From NCBI RefSeq assembly GCF_021134715.1, contig NC_060024.1, forward strand, positions 13,876,974 through 13,940,973: a stretch of DNA of 64,000 nucleotides, read 5' to 3'. The notes below the pieces were generated by a model. It did no database searches. It had not been told where the DNA came from and saw nothing but the letters and a program-made list of their open reading frames with translations. The position numbers and the translations under genes were made by a program. This DNA comes from Daphnia pulex (taxonomy: Eukaryota > Arthropoda > Branchiopoda > Diplostraca > Daphniidae). Below are positions 49,119 through 62,000 of the stretch, one piece after another. Numbering within the stretch: the stretch's first letter is position 1; each line of letters begins with the position of its first letter.

Positions 49119-51310
49119 TTAATTCCTTGCGGCTGCCATTGCATTGTTAATTAAATTCTGTAGGTATTTGACATTTTTAACTAGATCAGCTTTAGGGTCG
49201 AACTCTGTGTGTTTGACTGTGACCACTCGATAGCCTGACTGGGTAAGAAGTCTCTCACGCAATCCTTGAGGTCCTGTACTGAAAGACTTTCCTTTGCACA
49301 AATGATTGTAGTTAAGCACTATTACCGCAACCCTAATGTAAGCAAACATATTAATAATAACTAGAGCAAGTCTTAAGTTTTTTCTGGTGTTCACCTTTTG
49401 CTATTGTCCGGTAATGCCTTCCCAATATAGTCAGCCAAAGGTAACGGAATTCCCTTGTCGTTCATAATGAACTCGGCATCCACTTCGATACCTAGATCAG
49501 TTTGGCCTGTGCGAAAGTGTTTCTCGGCTGGAATGAAATTCGACAGCGTATTGAGAATTTTTTGATTCAAAGTAGATTTGGGACTGTTTAGCGGAACCAC
49601 GGGAAATCTGAAAGGCAAGCTCGTTGTTAAACCTACAAGTGAGAAAGGATTATTGCAATTTATGGATGGCAAAATCGGGATAAAGTTATACCACTCAGTT
49701 TCCATTTCTTCAAGATGGCCATTGCCCAGATCTGGTTGATTTTCATTTGAATTCCTTTGTTGTTCGATGAAGCAGACACTAGGATGACACAAAGCGGTCA
49801 ACACATGATTATGTTTACGTAAAAGATCATCTTACCAAATATTTCGTGAATAAATACGTCATTCAACACTGATTGACACAATTCGGAATCTAAATGATTA
49901 AGTATGGCCAAGGACCACACCAAATCCAATTGAACAGATTTATTCAAACCAGAAAATGCCTTTTTATCTTTTAGTAGACTTGACATTTTCTCCCAAAGTG
50001 GTTCCCAGTTTGATGGTAGGAAATCTAAAGCTGCGAGACACAAAGTCAGCGAGAGGATGTCCTGATAACGAACATTGGTCCAATTATGATTAATCCAATC
50101 ACAGATAGCGTCCAAACAACCTGGGGGGGGGGGAGAGTTTTAATGAAATTACAGAAAAAAATAAATTGTAAATATAAACAAAACAACCTTCATGTCGATA
50201 TTTGAGTTGACCAAGGCTAGTGAGTAGAGATCCTACCAAAGATGACTTCACTTCAGAATTAAGCTGGGTTACAACATCATCGCATATACGCTCAATCAAC
50301 ACCTGATCGTGAAAAGAAAGGCGGTGTAGGGCAAAAAGGATATCGGAGGAGAGGTGAATAGAAAATTTATCGGAACTCTTGTTAAGGTGATAAGAAAGAG
50401 CACGTAACAATGGAGTCGATCTCCTCTGAGTAGCACCCAGTACGGTCAGGATCTTTGAATAAGAAAGAATAAGAAATTTAAAAATAATAATCAAAAGATG
50501 CAGTTGTTTGATTTAGACCTTTGTTTGATCTTCTTGGTTGTAGCCTTCTATCAACTCAACCAGGACATCTTCCATTTTGTCAATGAATTTTGTATTGAAA
50601 TGGTTGGCATGTTTCAACAAGGAAACAAAATCTTTGACTTCAACAATTTCAACCCACCGTCTTTCAATATTGGATACTATGTTTGCCACAACTTTTGTAT
50701 GCATAGCTGTGTCTTTAATGTCATCATAGAAATAGAGAACTGAAAAGTGTTGAGACACACTTCGCTTTCTCAAATTCCAGAGAATTTCATTTTCAAGAGA
50801 TATAACAGTATTTGAACTAGGGCTGAACCCTAGCACCAACACACTTTTTAGAGCCTACAGAACAAAATACCTGTTATGTAATCATAAAAGTATAACTGGA
50901 AAAATGGCTATTACCTGCAGAATGGCAAACATCCCTACTTGAAAGTTACCTTGGACAATAAGATCTTCTAATTTCTTTTTATCATCCAATTTCTCAAAAT
51001 CTGACGAAGTGAACCTGCCTTCTGACACCCATCGACTGAGGATATTCATCACATTGATGGCACATTTCCCATTAAAAGTTGGGTCTTTAATAGCCAACAA
51101 CAATGATTTGGCATCAGTTGCCGACGAAATTTGTTTATCAAGAGCAGTTTTGACCCAAGCCGGTTCGTTTAATAACTGCTCTTCAGCTTTGGTCTGCTTT
51201 AAAGACGGATTTGCTGAGGTAGAACACCGTTTTACGGAAGTTTGAACCAATGAGCAGGAACCAGTTATACGAACAATACCGAACTTCACAAGTAATCCAG
51301 TGCGAAACAT
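49119..51310 (-). CDS. FAST-kinase-domain family protein (mitochondrial RNA regulator)
   Basis: About seven exons on the minus strand, ATG at 51310 and stop at 49119. The N-terminus is basic and hydrophobic (MFRTGLLVKFGIVRITG), as for a mitochondrial presequence. Then follow helical repeats of the FAST_1/FAST_2 type (LSSDILFALHRL; LDLVWSLAILNHLDSELC; VPLNSPKSTLNQKILNTL). The C-terminal RAP domain is marked by VAVIVLNYNHLCKG, LRERLLTQSGYRVVTVKHTEFDP. FASTKD proteins control stability and processing of mitochondrial mRNAs. The order and size resemble FASTKD4/TBRG4, but I cannot exclude another member. One internal splice junction (near 49690) is ambiguous: the most obvious donor and acceptor would create a stop, so an alternative donor two or three bases away is likely used. 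Confidence 0.8.
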
Positions 51311-51707
51311 TTTAATTTTCTTAAAAACCGATGAATTGTTTTACTTGTCAAATTTACTAGTTCATCACGCGTTTTCAACGTGAATAGCCAATGGCAGTGC
51401 AGGCTGGAAGGAGCACAGTAGCAGACGACGAAATCTGCAAAGTTTTGGCAGCAGCGTTGAAGAAAAACAAGTAAACAACATCTGCTGAATTTGCTCTCAT
51501 CTCTTTTCGACGCTTTGAAAACGTTGTATACAATCGGGAGATGACCATCAAAGTCTAACATTGAGGTAGGTTTACAGTTATATATCGTTTACACGATGAT
51601 AATAATGTATAGGATGAATGAAATTTGAGTGATGGCACTGTGTTTATTTGTAATAGTGGCTTACGCGGTGATATATATTTTTTAAATAGATAAATTTGGA
51701 AGAACTA
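51311..51707. promoter_or_regulatory. Divergent promoter FASTKD / NATD1-like
   Basis: About 400 bp separate the two start codons. On the plus side a non-coding exon with a GAG/GTAGGT donor near 51566 and an acceptor (AAATAG) near 51690 suggest a 5' UTR intron for the NATD1-like gene. No TATA box is seen. Confidence 0.4.
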
Positions 51708-52303
51708 ATGCTGAGATCAATTTTTCCACGGTTGGTTGCGAGCAAACGGGTGCTTGCTATGAATTGTTCATCACATCGAGAATTTGTTATGGAAGAACTT
51801 GAGGTGCATCATGACCATGAAAACTCTAAATTCTGCATCAAGCTTGATGACGAAAGTAAAACCCAAGCAACTTTCTATGTAAAATGATAAGAACAAAAGA
51901 TTTATTGTTTATTCTGTCTTTTTTTATGTAGATGAGGCTGTGTTGGTGTATGAAAAGAAGCAAGGTATGATAGACATGTATCACACTGAAGGTATGTAAA
52001 TACATTAATAGGATATCTTTGAAGAAATAAATTTAAATTTAAATTTTTTTAGTTCCAATGGGTTACACTGGTAGAGGGATAGCTGGATTGCTAGCCAAGG
52101 TATTTATTTATTTTCTTAATGGTTTCTTTTAAAAGCTAAACCCTATATTCCACCATTTTTGAAATGTGTCTTAGGCTGCTTTTGATCATGCAGTTGAGAA
52201 AGAAATGAAAATGAAGTTGACTTGCACGTATTTGCATAACTATTTGCATAATTCTTTGAAAGACGACACAAAAGAAAAGTACTTGAAATTCGTTATTCAG
52301 TAG
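51708..52303 (+). CDS. NATD1-like GNAT-fold protein
   Basis: Four exons (51708-51855, 51932-51991, 52053-52099, 52175-52303) give about 127 residues. It matches the small NATD1/GTLF3B family: an acidic/His strand (LEVHHDHENSKFCIKL), then EAVLVYEKK, MYHTEVPMGYTGRGIAGLLAKAAFDHAVE, and a final MKLTCTYLHNYL. The RGIA segment is the acetyl-CoA-binding loop of the GNAT fold (Q/RxxGxG/A). The substrate of the family is unknown. The first 20 residues (MLRSIFPRLVASKRVLAMN) are extra compared with vertebrate NATD1 and look like a mitochondrial presequence. A second Met at residue 18 could give a cytosolic form. Confidence 0.85.
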
Positions 52304-52705
52304 TTCTCAGTTTCGTTGATAGATGGCTCTTACTGCGAATGTTCCGCACATCTTTCAACCTCGAAATCAAGAAAAATACACTTTATTTTCTTTGAAATCA
52401 ATAAATCGTTTTAATAGCTTTATTAATATATAAAAAATTGTTAATTAAAATACTGTTACATTTTTTTATGTATTGAAGTCATTATTTGGGTATTTTCTGA
52501 AATAAAAAAATGCAGTTGGAAAATGTTGATGACGTTTCACGTCCCACTGCGTAGAACAATTTGACAAGCAGCTTTTTCAGGGTGAGTTGGAAGGAAGCAA
52601 CAGAGCTCTCTACGACTGATTTAAAGCAGGACATAACGTTTCTCGTTCCTTTATTCTTGGTTATAGTTGCTTGAAACTTAAAAAAGTTACCAGAACCAAG
52701 TAAAA
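52304..52705. other. Short intergenic / 5' UTR of SEC61G
   Basis: A 3' UTR and then the 5' UTR of Sec61 gamma. A donor (TTTTTCAGGGTGAGT) at about 52580 and an acceptor (TTGGTTATAG) near 52668 suggest a 5' UTR intron. Confidence 0.4.
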
Positions 52706-53023
52706 ATGGATCAGGTTATGACTTTTGTTGAACCTGGGCGTCAATTCGCCAAAGATTCTCTTCGTTTGGTTAAGAGGTGCACAAAACCCGACCGCAAAGG
52801 TAAAAATGTGTTTTCTGTACATTCTACTTGTCTTCAGTTTAATTTTCCATTGCAAATTGACGGTCATTTCAGAACAAGCAGTAAAAGTAATGTTTTTTTT
52901 TGTCTTTTAGAATTCCAAAAGATCGCTATGGCCACAGCTATTGGCTTTGCCATCATGGGTTTCATTGGATTTTTCGTGAAGCTCATCCACATCCCCATCA
53001 ACAACATCATCGTTGGATCCTAG
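52706..53023 (+). CDS. SEC61G: Protein transport protein Sec61 subunit gamma
   Basis: Two exons (52706-52799 and 52911-53023) give 68 residues, exactly the family length. An amphipathic cytosolic helix ([33 protein letters not shown]) is followed by one tail-anchored transmembrane helix ([25 protein letters not shown]). It is the clamp subunit of the ER translocon with Sec61 alpha and beta. Nearly every residue fits the highly conserved family. Confidence 0.97.
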   Translation: MDQVMTFVEPGRQFAKDSLRLVKRCTKPDRKGKNVFSVHSTCLQFNFPLQIDGHFRTSSKSNVFFCLLEFQKIAMATAIGFAIMGFIGFFVKLIHIPINNIIVGS

Positions 53024-53237
53024 TACGGTCACTGACTAATCTGAAGAATTCCAAAAGTTTGGTACATTATGTGTAATGGTTCAAAGAAACACATGAAAAA
53101 TAAAATTGTTTACTCCTTATTAAATGGTTTAAATATATGAAACAAATCTATTGGATGGCATTGACACAAATTAGCTTATCTTTACACATGTGGAACAAAG
53201 GGAATTGCTAGAACACAAGTCACTTGAACTAGAGTTT

Positions 53238-54845
53238 TTAAGGTTCATTTAAAACGACGGTTCTCAACGCATCCTCATCTACAATATCAAGAATAGCGAC
53301 TGTTCCGTCATTAAAAGAATACGACAGTCCACCATCGATGACTAGGGAAGCGTCAAAACAGCGGGAGCGAATGTTGAGTTGCTTAGCGAATCCTCGAGGT
53401 TTCCGCTCTCCCGGTACTGGTAATGTCCCATCCGATAATGAGTCTCGAATTGTGTAACCCATTAAAGCTATCTCTGTAAAAGAAAATCTCATGATTAAAA
53501 GGGCTTTTGTTTGTTTGAATAACTGAACAATCAAATAATACCAGGTCCAAAAATGAGGTTATTGTTAAATTTTGCAGTAATCCTATCAATGAGGCGTTGA
53601 TCCTTATAGTCAATTGGTAAGCGCGTTTCTTCTTGAATCAGTTGCATTAAATCACTGACACTTTGATGCGGAAGCTTGTTGATATTAAAAGTCCAGGAGG
53701 TAGATCCTGTTCCAGTCGATACACACAGTCCTGAACTTTTGACTTTAGTACGCTCACTTCCATCCACTGCAAGCTCATAGTAAGACACTCGAGCGGAGAG
53801 AGCTTCGCCTATAAATACCTGTACAAGTAAAACGAAAATTTAAAGTTAGTTTTGATTTGATTGAAATAGTGTTTTCAAATTTTATACTGTACTTCGTTGA
53901 GAGCTTTCACAGGCAAAATTCGTTTGTTCTTTATGCTTTCTTCTGACTTAGGGACCTCGTCACGGTACTCGGAAATCTCTAAAAATCGGTTTTCTAATTG
54001 ATTAAGCTGCTGATCATGCAGCTCAACAGGTACATCATAAATTTTATCGCCAATGAGTGTCACGCGGATACGCTTGCGAAAAAGCCAACGGAACTTTCCC
54101 TATGAACAACAAAATTTACTATTTGTTTGGAAGAGATAAAAAGGACGAGGAATTAACCTGAAGTAGCTTGTCAATGGCATTCTTGATGTTATTAGAGTAT
54201 TTCTTCGGGAGGCAGAGGTAGCCTTCGGATCTTGTAGGATCGCTATTAAAACCAATTATCGTCTTCGTAGGATCGTGGATTTTACTTGCACCAAGTAAAA
54301 ATGTACCATCTCCTCCAGCAGTAAAGATAACATCAGCCCAGTTAATGTTACTTTCATTGTAATCAAAGCGAGTCACAACTTTTGTTTCAATGTTCTTTTG
54401 CTCCAAGATACTCTTCACCATGGCTTCACAGTTTTTATGGAGAGTATGATGGTAGAGTAACATATCTAAAGAGAATAAACACTATAAGTATGTATTAAAT
54501 TAACAACTAAAGTAAAGAAAGAATTACTGTAATCAGATCCTCGCTTTCGTAAGGCGTGCTCCAATTGATTTTCATCAAGATTCTTGTGCCTGAGCTTCTC
54601 AAATTCATAGCGAGATAGTTTTGTCAATACCAAGGCTTTTTTTGGAGAAAATGTGGATGCCTCTGATGGGCTCCAACTTCCTACTGAGTTTCTTGACTGG
54701 AAAAATTAATAAAAAATGTAGGTTTAAAAAAATTTTCAGAATGAAGTTGGTGTATCCCTACTAGTTTTCTGTACAGCTGTAAATTTCCTATGAAGGATAA
54801 GCTCCTTGTCGGCGAACCTTGAGATGCGATTTTTCTCAGAAACAT
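53238..54845 (-). CDS. NADK2: Mitochondrial NAD kinase 2-like
   Basis: About seven exons on the minus strand encode about 400 residues. It phosphorylates NAD to NADP (and NADH in this family) in the mitochondrial matrix. The start Met at 54845 opens a presequence-like stretch (MFLRKIASQGSPTRSLSF). The longer upstream frame begins at a non-ATG codon and is not used. Key blocks are WADVIFTAGGDGTFLLGASK (the GGDGT kinase motif), GFNSDPTRSEGYLCLP, SSGLCVSTGTGSTSW (second nucleotide-binding loop) and a C-terminal SLVIDGGLSYSFNDGTVA. It lies convergent to SEC61G and divergent to SMARCC. Confidence 0.9.
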
Positions 54846-55155
54846 AGCAGCACAACCGTATGGGTCACCGGAAAAATGGTCAGTAAGAGAAAGAAAAATA
54901 CGTGTCAATCAGTCACGTTATATTTCTATAATATTATCTCTGCCATATTATCAGTTCACCAATAATCTGTTACGTGATTTCAAAACATTGGTTTGGGAAC
55001 CATCGTACGCAGAAAAACTGAAATAGCCTAGCAGACAAAAAATTATTTCAACTTCCTAACGATAGATGGCTCTGTATAAATAGTGACGGCGTTTGAAACT
55101 AAACGACTTCCCTCCCTTGAATGTGAAAGAAGACGCATCAAAAGCATCATCAAAG
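54846..55155. promoter_or_regulatory. Divergent promoter NADK2 / SMARCC
   Basis: 310 bp between the two start codons, AT-rich, without a TATA box in either direction that I can recognise. Shared bidirectional control is inferred from spacing only. Confidence 0.45.
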
Positions 55156-58100
55156 ATGGCTTTCGCACCGAAAAAAGACGGAGGACCAAATTTAAAATTC
55201 TACGAGTCTCACGAAACTTTGTTGCTTTTCGAAGGAGTAAAAGCATGGCTTTCAAAAAATTGCAAAAAGGTAAATATTCACCGGCAGCAATCACCGTTTG
55301 TCATGTTAATTCTTCGCTGTCATTTGACCGGTTCATTCCCTCTTGTTTCAGTATGTTCAAACAGACCCTCCAACAGCCAAAAGTCTTTCAACTTCCATTA
55401 CTCAAGTTATCCAGTTTCAAGAAGATACTTATGGCAAAAATGTGGCTAAACCACCTTTGACAAGGATTCCTACAAAATGCTTCCTAGACTTCAGGCCTAA
55501 TGGCGGCATCTGCCAGATTTTGGCTACTGTTTACAAGTATGTAACTCTTTATTTGTAGCATGCTTCAGTGTTATTGACATTTTTCATATTGATCTTTATA
55601 ATAGGTATCGTACTGACCATGGATGGAGGCGCATGGATTTTGCTTCTCCTTCCAGAATGGAACGCCACATTGAAATGATGGTTGCGATAGAGAAAGCACT
55701 GATTCAAGCCAAATGTCTTGTTCAGCCTAATATTTACATCATGCCAGATGTTGATAAAGGACTTGTCGGTAAGTGCTGTTGTCATATAATAATGCAGTGT
55801 TAACAGTTTCATGACCTTTGAATGTCTCACTAGGTAAACTGAAAGAAATTGTCAAAAGGCATCAAGGGTTAATCGCAGAGACTGAAGCTGAAGCAACACA
55901 TCTTGTTCATTCGGCTGCTGATCCACTCGAAGAAGAGTACGCCCGTCCACTGTTTCGTCGCGATCGCAACACTTTGCTTCATTGGTATACCTCAGTTAAA
56001 GCAACAGTTCTGAACCCATGAATATACAACGTGTCATGTCTTAGGTATTACTTCCCAGACTCGTACGACAAGTGGGATACGATCGAATTACCTGTCGATC
56101 CTCCAGAGCTCTCAGACTATCTCGAATCTTTGAATGAACCTCACAAAACCTACCGAGTTGCCGCCAACTGGTTGCTGGATTTAGATCAATACAACGAGTG
56201 GATGAATGAAGAGGATTACGAAGTCGATGCTAGTGGAAAGAAAAAAGTGCACAAGCTTCGATTGTCCGTTGAGGATTTGATGAGTGGCGGTGACAGTAAA
56301 CAAAAAGGGAAAACTCCTTCCACTTTGAAACGGAGAAGGTCTCCTTCACCGGCTGGCAGTGGATCGACTAAAGCCGCTGCAACTCCCACAACTGCTGGTG
56401 GTGCTGGAAACAAGCGCAAGAGTGTCCGTCCTGCCTTGGGCAAAAAATTCAAAGGTGGCGAAGAGGACAGCGACGATCTTACACGAGACATGGACGATCC
56501 TCCCTCAGACACTAATCTCCGCGAAGTCGAAGTGCCAAAGACTCATCCCGTTCCGGGCGGACCTCCTCCAACGGCTATTAAGAAAGATGCCGATTGGATG
56601 CCCACTAAAGGTATTATAGATTATTTATTCTTTTGTTAATTGTAGTGTCATTGTTGTATTTTTGATTGAAATTAGGAGCTGCATTGACTGATTTAGATGA
56701 AGAAGGTGAAAAGTTGGCAGATATCACATTAGTCACACCACAAGACGATCCGCACGGGCAGCAGGTACTGCTACAACAGGTTATTATTTGGTCGGAAATT
56801 TCCAGAACTGTTTCGAGTAACCAGCCGTGTTATTTATTCACCTCCCCCATTTTAGCATGACGATAATGTCACCGACCAAACTCACCACATCATCATTCCC
56901 AGCTACGCTGCCTGGTTTGATTACAATTCGATTCACTCGATCGAACGTCGCGCCTTGCCCGAATTTTTCAATGGCAAAAACCGTTCAAAGACTCCAGAGG
57001 TAAAATGAAATTTTGGTTTTTCTTTTGTTCAAGTCATACCCATTTGGTCTTTTATTTTCAGGTTTATTTGGCGTATCGTAATTTTATGATCGACACCTAT
57101 CGCTTGAATCCTACCGAATATTTGACCAGCACTGCGTGTCGACGCAATTTGGCCGGTGACGTTTGCGCCATTATGCGCGTTCACGCCTTTTTGGAGCAGT
57201 GGGGACTCGTCAATTACCAGGTGGATGGGGATTCACGCCCGATGCCTGTCGGCCCACCACCCACATCGCACTTTCACATCCTCTCTGACACGCCGTCAGG
57301 TCTGCAGCCCGTCAATCCTCCTCGGACAACGCAGCCATCAGCGGCCAAGACTCTGATCGACATGGATAAGAAGACGGCAGCTCGCCAATCCGAAACAGCT
57401 CCCGTGGCCAATAATTTCGGCCTGAAACTGGACCAATACAGCCGTAAGAGCTCGTCCGTGTTGAAGAACAAGGCAACCAGAGAGTGGACGGAACAGGAGA
57501 CGCTGCTCCTGCTCGAGGGTTTGGAACTGTACAAGGACGATTGGAACAAAGTCTGCGAACACGTTGGAACTCGCACCCAGGATGAATGTATTCTCCACTT
57601 TCTTCGCCTTCCTATCGAGGATCCATTTTTTGAAGACGTTGAATTGGGTGGCGGCGGAGCTGTTGGACCTTTGGCCTATCAGCCCATTCCGTTCAGCCAG
57701 GCCGGCAACCCCATCATGTCGACGGTGGCGTTTTTGGCATCAGTTGTGGATCCACGAGTTGCTGCCGCTGCTGCCAAAGCTGCGATGGAAGAATTCGCCA
57801 AGATCAAGGACGAAGTTCCATCGGCCCTGCTGGAAACGCACTTGAAGAACGTCGAAAATGCTCTGAGCGAAGGCAAATCGGACGCCTCGGTGGCCGCTTT
57901 GGCCCAATCTGGAATTGCTGGAACAGTTCAAGACAAGGAGGAGGCCGAGAGGGAGAAGGAGAAAGCGGACAAATTGGCCGAAGAGAAGGAAGCCTTGGAG
58001 AAGAGCGAAGAGAAGAAGGAGGCTGATAAAAAGGTGGAAGAAAAGAAAGAAGCAGAGAAGAAGGAAGGTGAGAAAGAGGAGTCGACTAGCGCTGAAGGCA

Positions 58101-59013
58101 GCAAGGAGCCAGAGAAAGAAAAGACGGCCACTGAAAGTGAGGAAGACAAAGCTGAGAAGATGGACGTGGACAACGCGACCGTCAAAGACGCCAAGGAAGA
58201 CGGTGAAGGAGCCAAAGAATCGGCTGCAAAGGAATCTGAAACTAAGGAGCCCGAAATCAAGGAGGAGAAGATGGACGTTGACGAAACCAAGAAAGACAAG
58301 GAAACCACCGAAGAAGACAAGGAGAAATCCGCCGAGGCTGCAGCCGCTCTGGCCGCCGCAAATGAGAAACAGAAATTGGTCAAAGACGCTCAGTTGCAAG
58401 CGGCTGCTGCGGCTTCGCTTTCCGCGGCTGCCGTCAAGGCACGCCACCTGGCCGCGGCCGAGGAACGTAAAATCAAATCTCTGGTTGCCCTTTTGGTCGA
58501 GACGCAAATGAAGAAATTGGAAATCAAATTGAGGCATTTTGAAGAACTCGAAGCCATGATGGATCGCGAAAGAGAAACTTTGGAATACCAACGACAGGTA
58601 CATTGTTTTCTCGTCTTTTTTATTTTGGGTCACTTGACCGACATTTTTTCCCCCTTTTTTTCATTCATCATTTTTAGGCATTGCTGCAAGAGCGCCAGGC
58701 TTTCCACTTGGAGCAGCTGCGGGCGGCCGAGGCCCGAGCTCGTCAACAAGCTCAAGTGCAACTGCAGCAGCAGCAGATGCAGCAGGCTCAGATGCAACAA
58801 CAGCAGCAGCAGCAACAACAGCAACACATTCAACCGATCCCCATGATCCCGCCCGTGCAATTGCCCATCGGCCCACCTCCTTCGGTAGCCACTGCCGGCT
58901 ACACGGGCAGCTCGCCGCTTCCCCCACAAATCCAACCCAGTCCGCAACCGCATTTGCCACCGCCAACAACACCTGTCCCGTCATCCGAAATCCCGACAAC
59001 TCTATCAGTTTAA
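55156..59013 (+). CDS. SMARCC2: SWI/SNF core subunit SMARCC / Moira-like
   Basis: A core scaffold of BAF/PBAF chromatin remodellers. About seven exons give roughly 1080 residues. In order: the N-terminal SMARCC module ([45 protein letters not shown]), a KR-rich linker, a SWIRM domain ([29 protein letters not shown]...[20 protein letters not shown]), a SANT domain ([31 protein letters not shown]) and a long Glu/Lys-rich acidic region (about 57940-58330). After that come a coiled coil ([30 protein letters not shown]), a Gln-rich run coded mainly by CAG/CAA (58765-58830) and a Pro-rich tail. Drosophila calls this moira. Choosing SMARCC1 or SMARCC2 for an invertebrate single copy is arbitrary. 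Confidence 0.93.
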
Positions 59014-62000
59014 AACATCATCCAGCACACACATTTAATTGTCGTCCGCCATTTTTTCGTCGTCATTTCACTCGCCATGTTTTCTATAATTTTTCTCTTC
59101 CCCCACTCATTTTCATCATCGATTTTTCATTCCTTTTTTTATTTCTAATTTTCAATAATAATAATAGAAATCAGGAATCATTTGAAACTGCGTTCGCCTG
59201 GTTGCCATGTTTGAAAAGGGAAAAGAGGACGGTGTCATTCGACCACTAGCAACAACCAACCGCCCGGTTACTCGGCTGCCGATTTATCTGGGGCTAGTTG
59301 GTGGTGGTGGTCGCGTGTCATGTTTAACTTTTTAAGGTTAGGTGATCTGAGTGGATGCGGGGGTCTAGCCGATGGAGTCATCGTCGATTCAGAATCGAAT
59401 AAAGAAAAGGAGAAGAATAACACGACGCCTCTTAATTAATGAGACTCGACTTTTGTGCTTGATAGGAAATGAGGTTTCGTGTGTCCAGGGGAAACCGAAC
59501 TGGATTGAAGAAACCCGTGATGCCTTGCCGTTCCACAAATTGTATCCAATGTCCGATCCGGCTATAGTCGACCGCTATTTATTGGCTATAGAACATCACG
59601 ATCGTGTGCTTGATAAACTGGAACGACACACGAGCAGAGAGCGAAGAATCCCTTTGCAAACTTCCGTGGGATCAACGTCAACAACCCATGCGAGAGCCGT
59701 CGCAGTCGGTGGGAAATTGCTCAGCAGTAATCAATCGCGTATTCAAGGCTCCGATAAAAAACCGAACAATACACTAGCTGCTGTTTCTTTTATTTGCCTG
59801 GCCACTCTCTGTACGTGCAGAAAACAATTCGACTCTTCCAGACTTTTCTTGACTGCACGTATCATTGTAGCTACAGTCCAGACGAGTCGACCTCCGGATT
59901 ATTGAACCCTACATCTCATAATGTTTCAGCTCTTTCGCAACGGTTAATCAACTCGTCTTGGCTCTAAACACAAGCTCGAGGTCGCTCGAGCTAGTACATA
60001 TATTGTGTATCAAGAAAAGACAATGAACAACTGGGGCTGCTGAAATTCCTCATTTACAAAAGGATGCCAAGTGCGCAGTTTGGAATCGAAATAAATATTT
60101 GCGACTTTGAGTTCAGCCCTTGTTGCTTTGTTTCGAACCGAAAGAAACAAACAGAAATTGAGGAATTTTGCTGGCAATGGACCAATTGGCGGCATAGAGC
60201 AACTTTAGATGGCAAAGGCATTGGCCGGCCTGTTTATGCTGCAGACGCTTTTCACTAGTCGGTTGCGTTGTTTTCCCCGAAAGTTTCGAAACTTTGGTCG
60301 TGTGTGTGGGTGACGTCAGGCGAGCTGGAGCGTGCGGAAGTTGTGTGGCTTCTTGCAACTGTCCCTTTGAAAATTCCCGACTCGATTTTGTGCCTAGGTT
60401 AGTGATTATCTTGTTATCAATTCTTTTCCAGTCGCTCATTCATGAGACGCTTTGGCGATCCTTTGTTGTGATGCTTTCCTTGCCGGCGTTACTGTGACGA
60501 CTAGAACTTTAGCTTAAAGGTTTATATTCAGATACACCAACAAAAAAGTATGTAAATTGTGTTTGTTTTTTGTCTGGCCAATTCTTTTATCTAGTTTTTT
60601 TTATCTAGATTATTATTCACAATCCTATGTAAGCCCAAAAAGCTTTATGTGTCTGTTTCACTTTTCTGAGGGTCAATGTTGAGTGCATTCAGCAAGGTAA
60701 CTAACTCTATTTGATTCGATTAGACTTGCAATAGATAGCAGGAGCTCTTCGAAAGTCCTAGGTTGTGCACTAATGTGTACTCAATTAAGGTAGGACCCCC
60801 TACTGTGTATGATCCAATTACGAACAGGAGACATATACTTTGGCAACTAGTTTGAGCAGCTCCACTTGTTCAAATTGCATTGATTGCAACTTTCAGAGGG
60901 AAAAGAGGATTGGAAATGCAAGTGCTCTATTAGAATTGCTGGTGATTGTTCTGGAAATGTTCAATTTCGTTCTTTCCACCGACTTTGGCGTGCTATTGAA
61001 AAAGCTCCTTCAAGTGAAAGGGATTATATTGCCGCCGTAACTGGTTGCTGGGGTCCGTCTAGAAATTTTGGTAGGACTTCGTCGTTGGTTCCTTTTTTTA
61101 GAACTGTAGCAGCAGCAACCGTCATGACGAGATTACGCTCGTACGTATCACATGGCTATACACATTATTATCCACTTCTTTTTCCACCTTTCATTCTTTC
61201 CACCTTGCGCCGTGCCGACCCTTTTGAACGGAGCGAAAAGCCAAAAGAAGGAAAAAAGGAAAAGAAACGAGCTGTAAGGGAGATGTGCATCATAAAAGAG
61301 GAACGTTCAGTCGCGACCGTAGCTCACAAGGCTCTTGGCTCACGATCGAGTCTGTTGTGCGGCATTTTCGTTTTGAGTTTGGGCCGCGTAGCCGAGAGCA
61401 ACAGTTTTGTTAACGATTTTTTCGTATTCTCGAGGTTCTATGAAATAACGTTGTTTTAGTCGGCGGTTTTTCTGTGTTTAAAAAGCTTCTCAATTTGACC
61501 CGAATCTTTTTGTCTATCTAGTGTGACCTAAATCAACGACTTTCTCACGTGAGTTTTTTTATTTTGTTTGTTATTTCGTTCTGACTGTATTTGAACGTTC
61601 GATTTCGACTGATCCGTCGGGTCATGGCGCTGTGCAAAGAAGTTTTGAAGGTTGAAACCGAAAAGAAACACATTCGCTCGATCGATCACGTTACTACTAC
61701 TGTGGTGATGGAGCAGATTTCCCCTCTGATTTTCTCTGTCTACTCGGTTTTCGTTTTTAATTAGGAAACTTTTGCGTTTGGAAATCGAGTCGCTGTAGTA
61801 GTCGGACCGAGCCACTCGGCAGTCGCCTTAATATCTATCTCATCTATTTGCTTATTCATTTCGTATTAGTCTAGTAGGAGGAGTTGTTGCTGTTCTTGGT
61901 GCTGTCTGGTGCTCGAGAGAAAGTTGCTGCTCTTTGTTGTTGGCTGCTGTCGTTTTTATGGTCAGTCCAAGTGGATGATCAGAGCAGACAAAAGAAGAAG

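Noticed and set aside
57740-58633. 297-codon minus-strand open frame opposite SMARCC
   Set aside because: It is the antisense shadow of the Glu/Lys-rich region (GAG/AAG reversed gives Leu/Phe-rich sequence). The plus-strand protein is clearly the real gene.
59372-59905. 177-codon ATG open frame after SMARCC
   Set aside because: No recognisable domain, no splice or promoter context, and residues resembling translated UTR sequence. Left unannotated pending transcript evidence.
60884-61459. 191-codon open frame upstream of TRPM
   Set aside because: It starts at TTG rather than ATG and has no family signature. It may be chance or an old mobile-element remnant.
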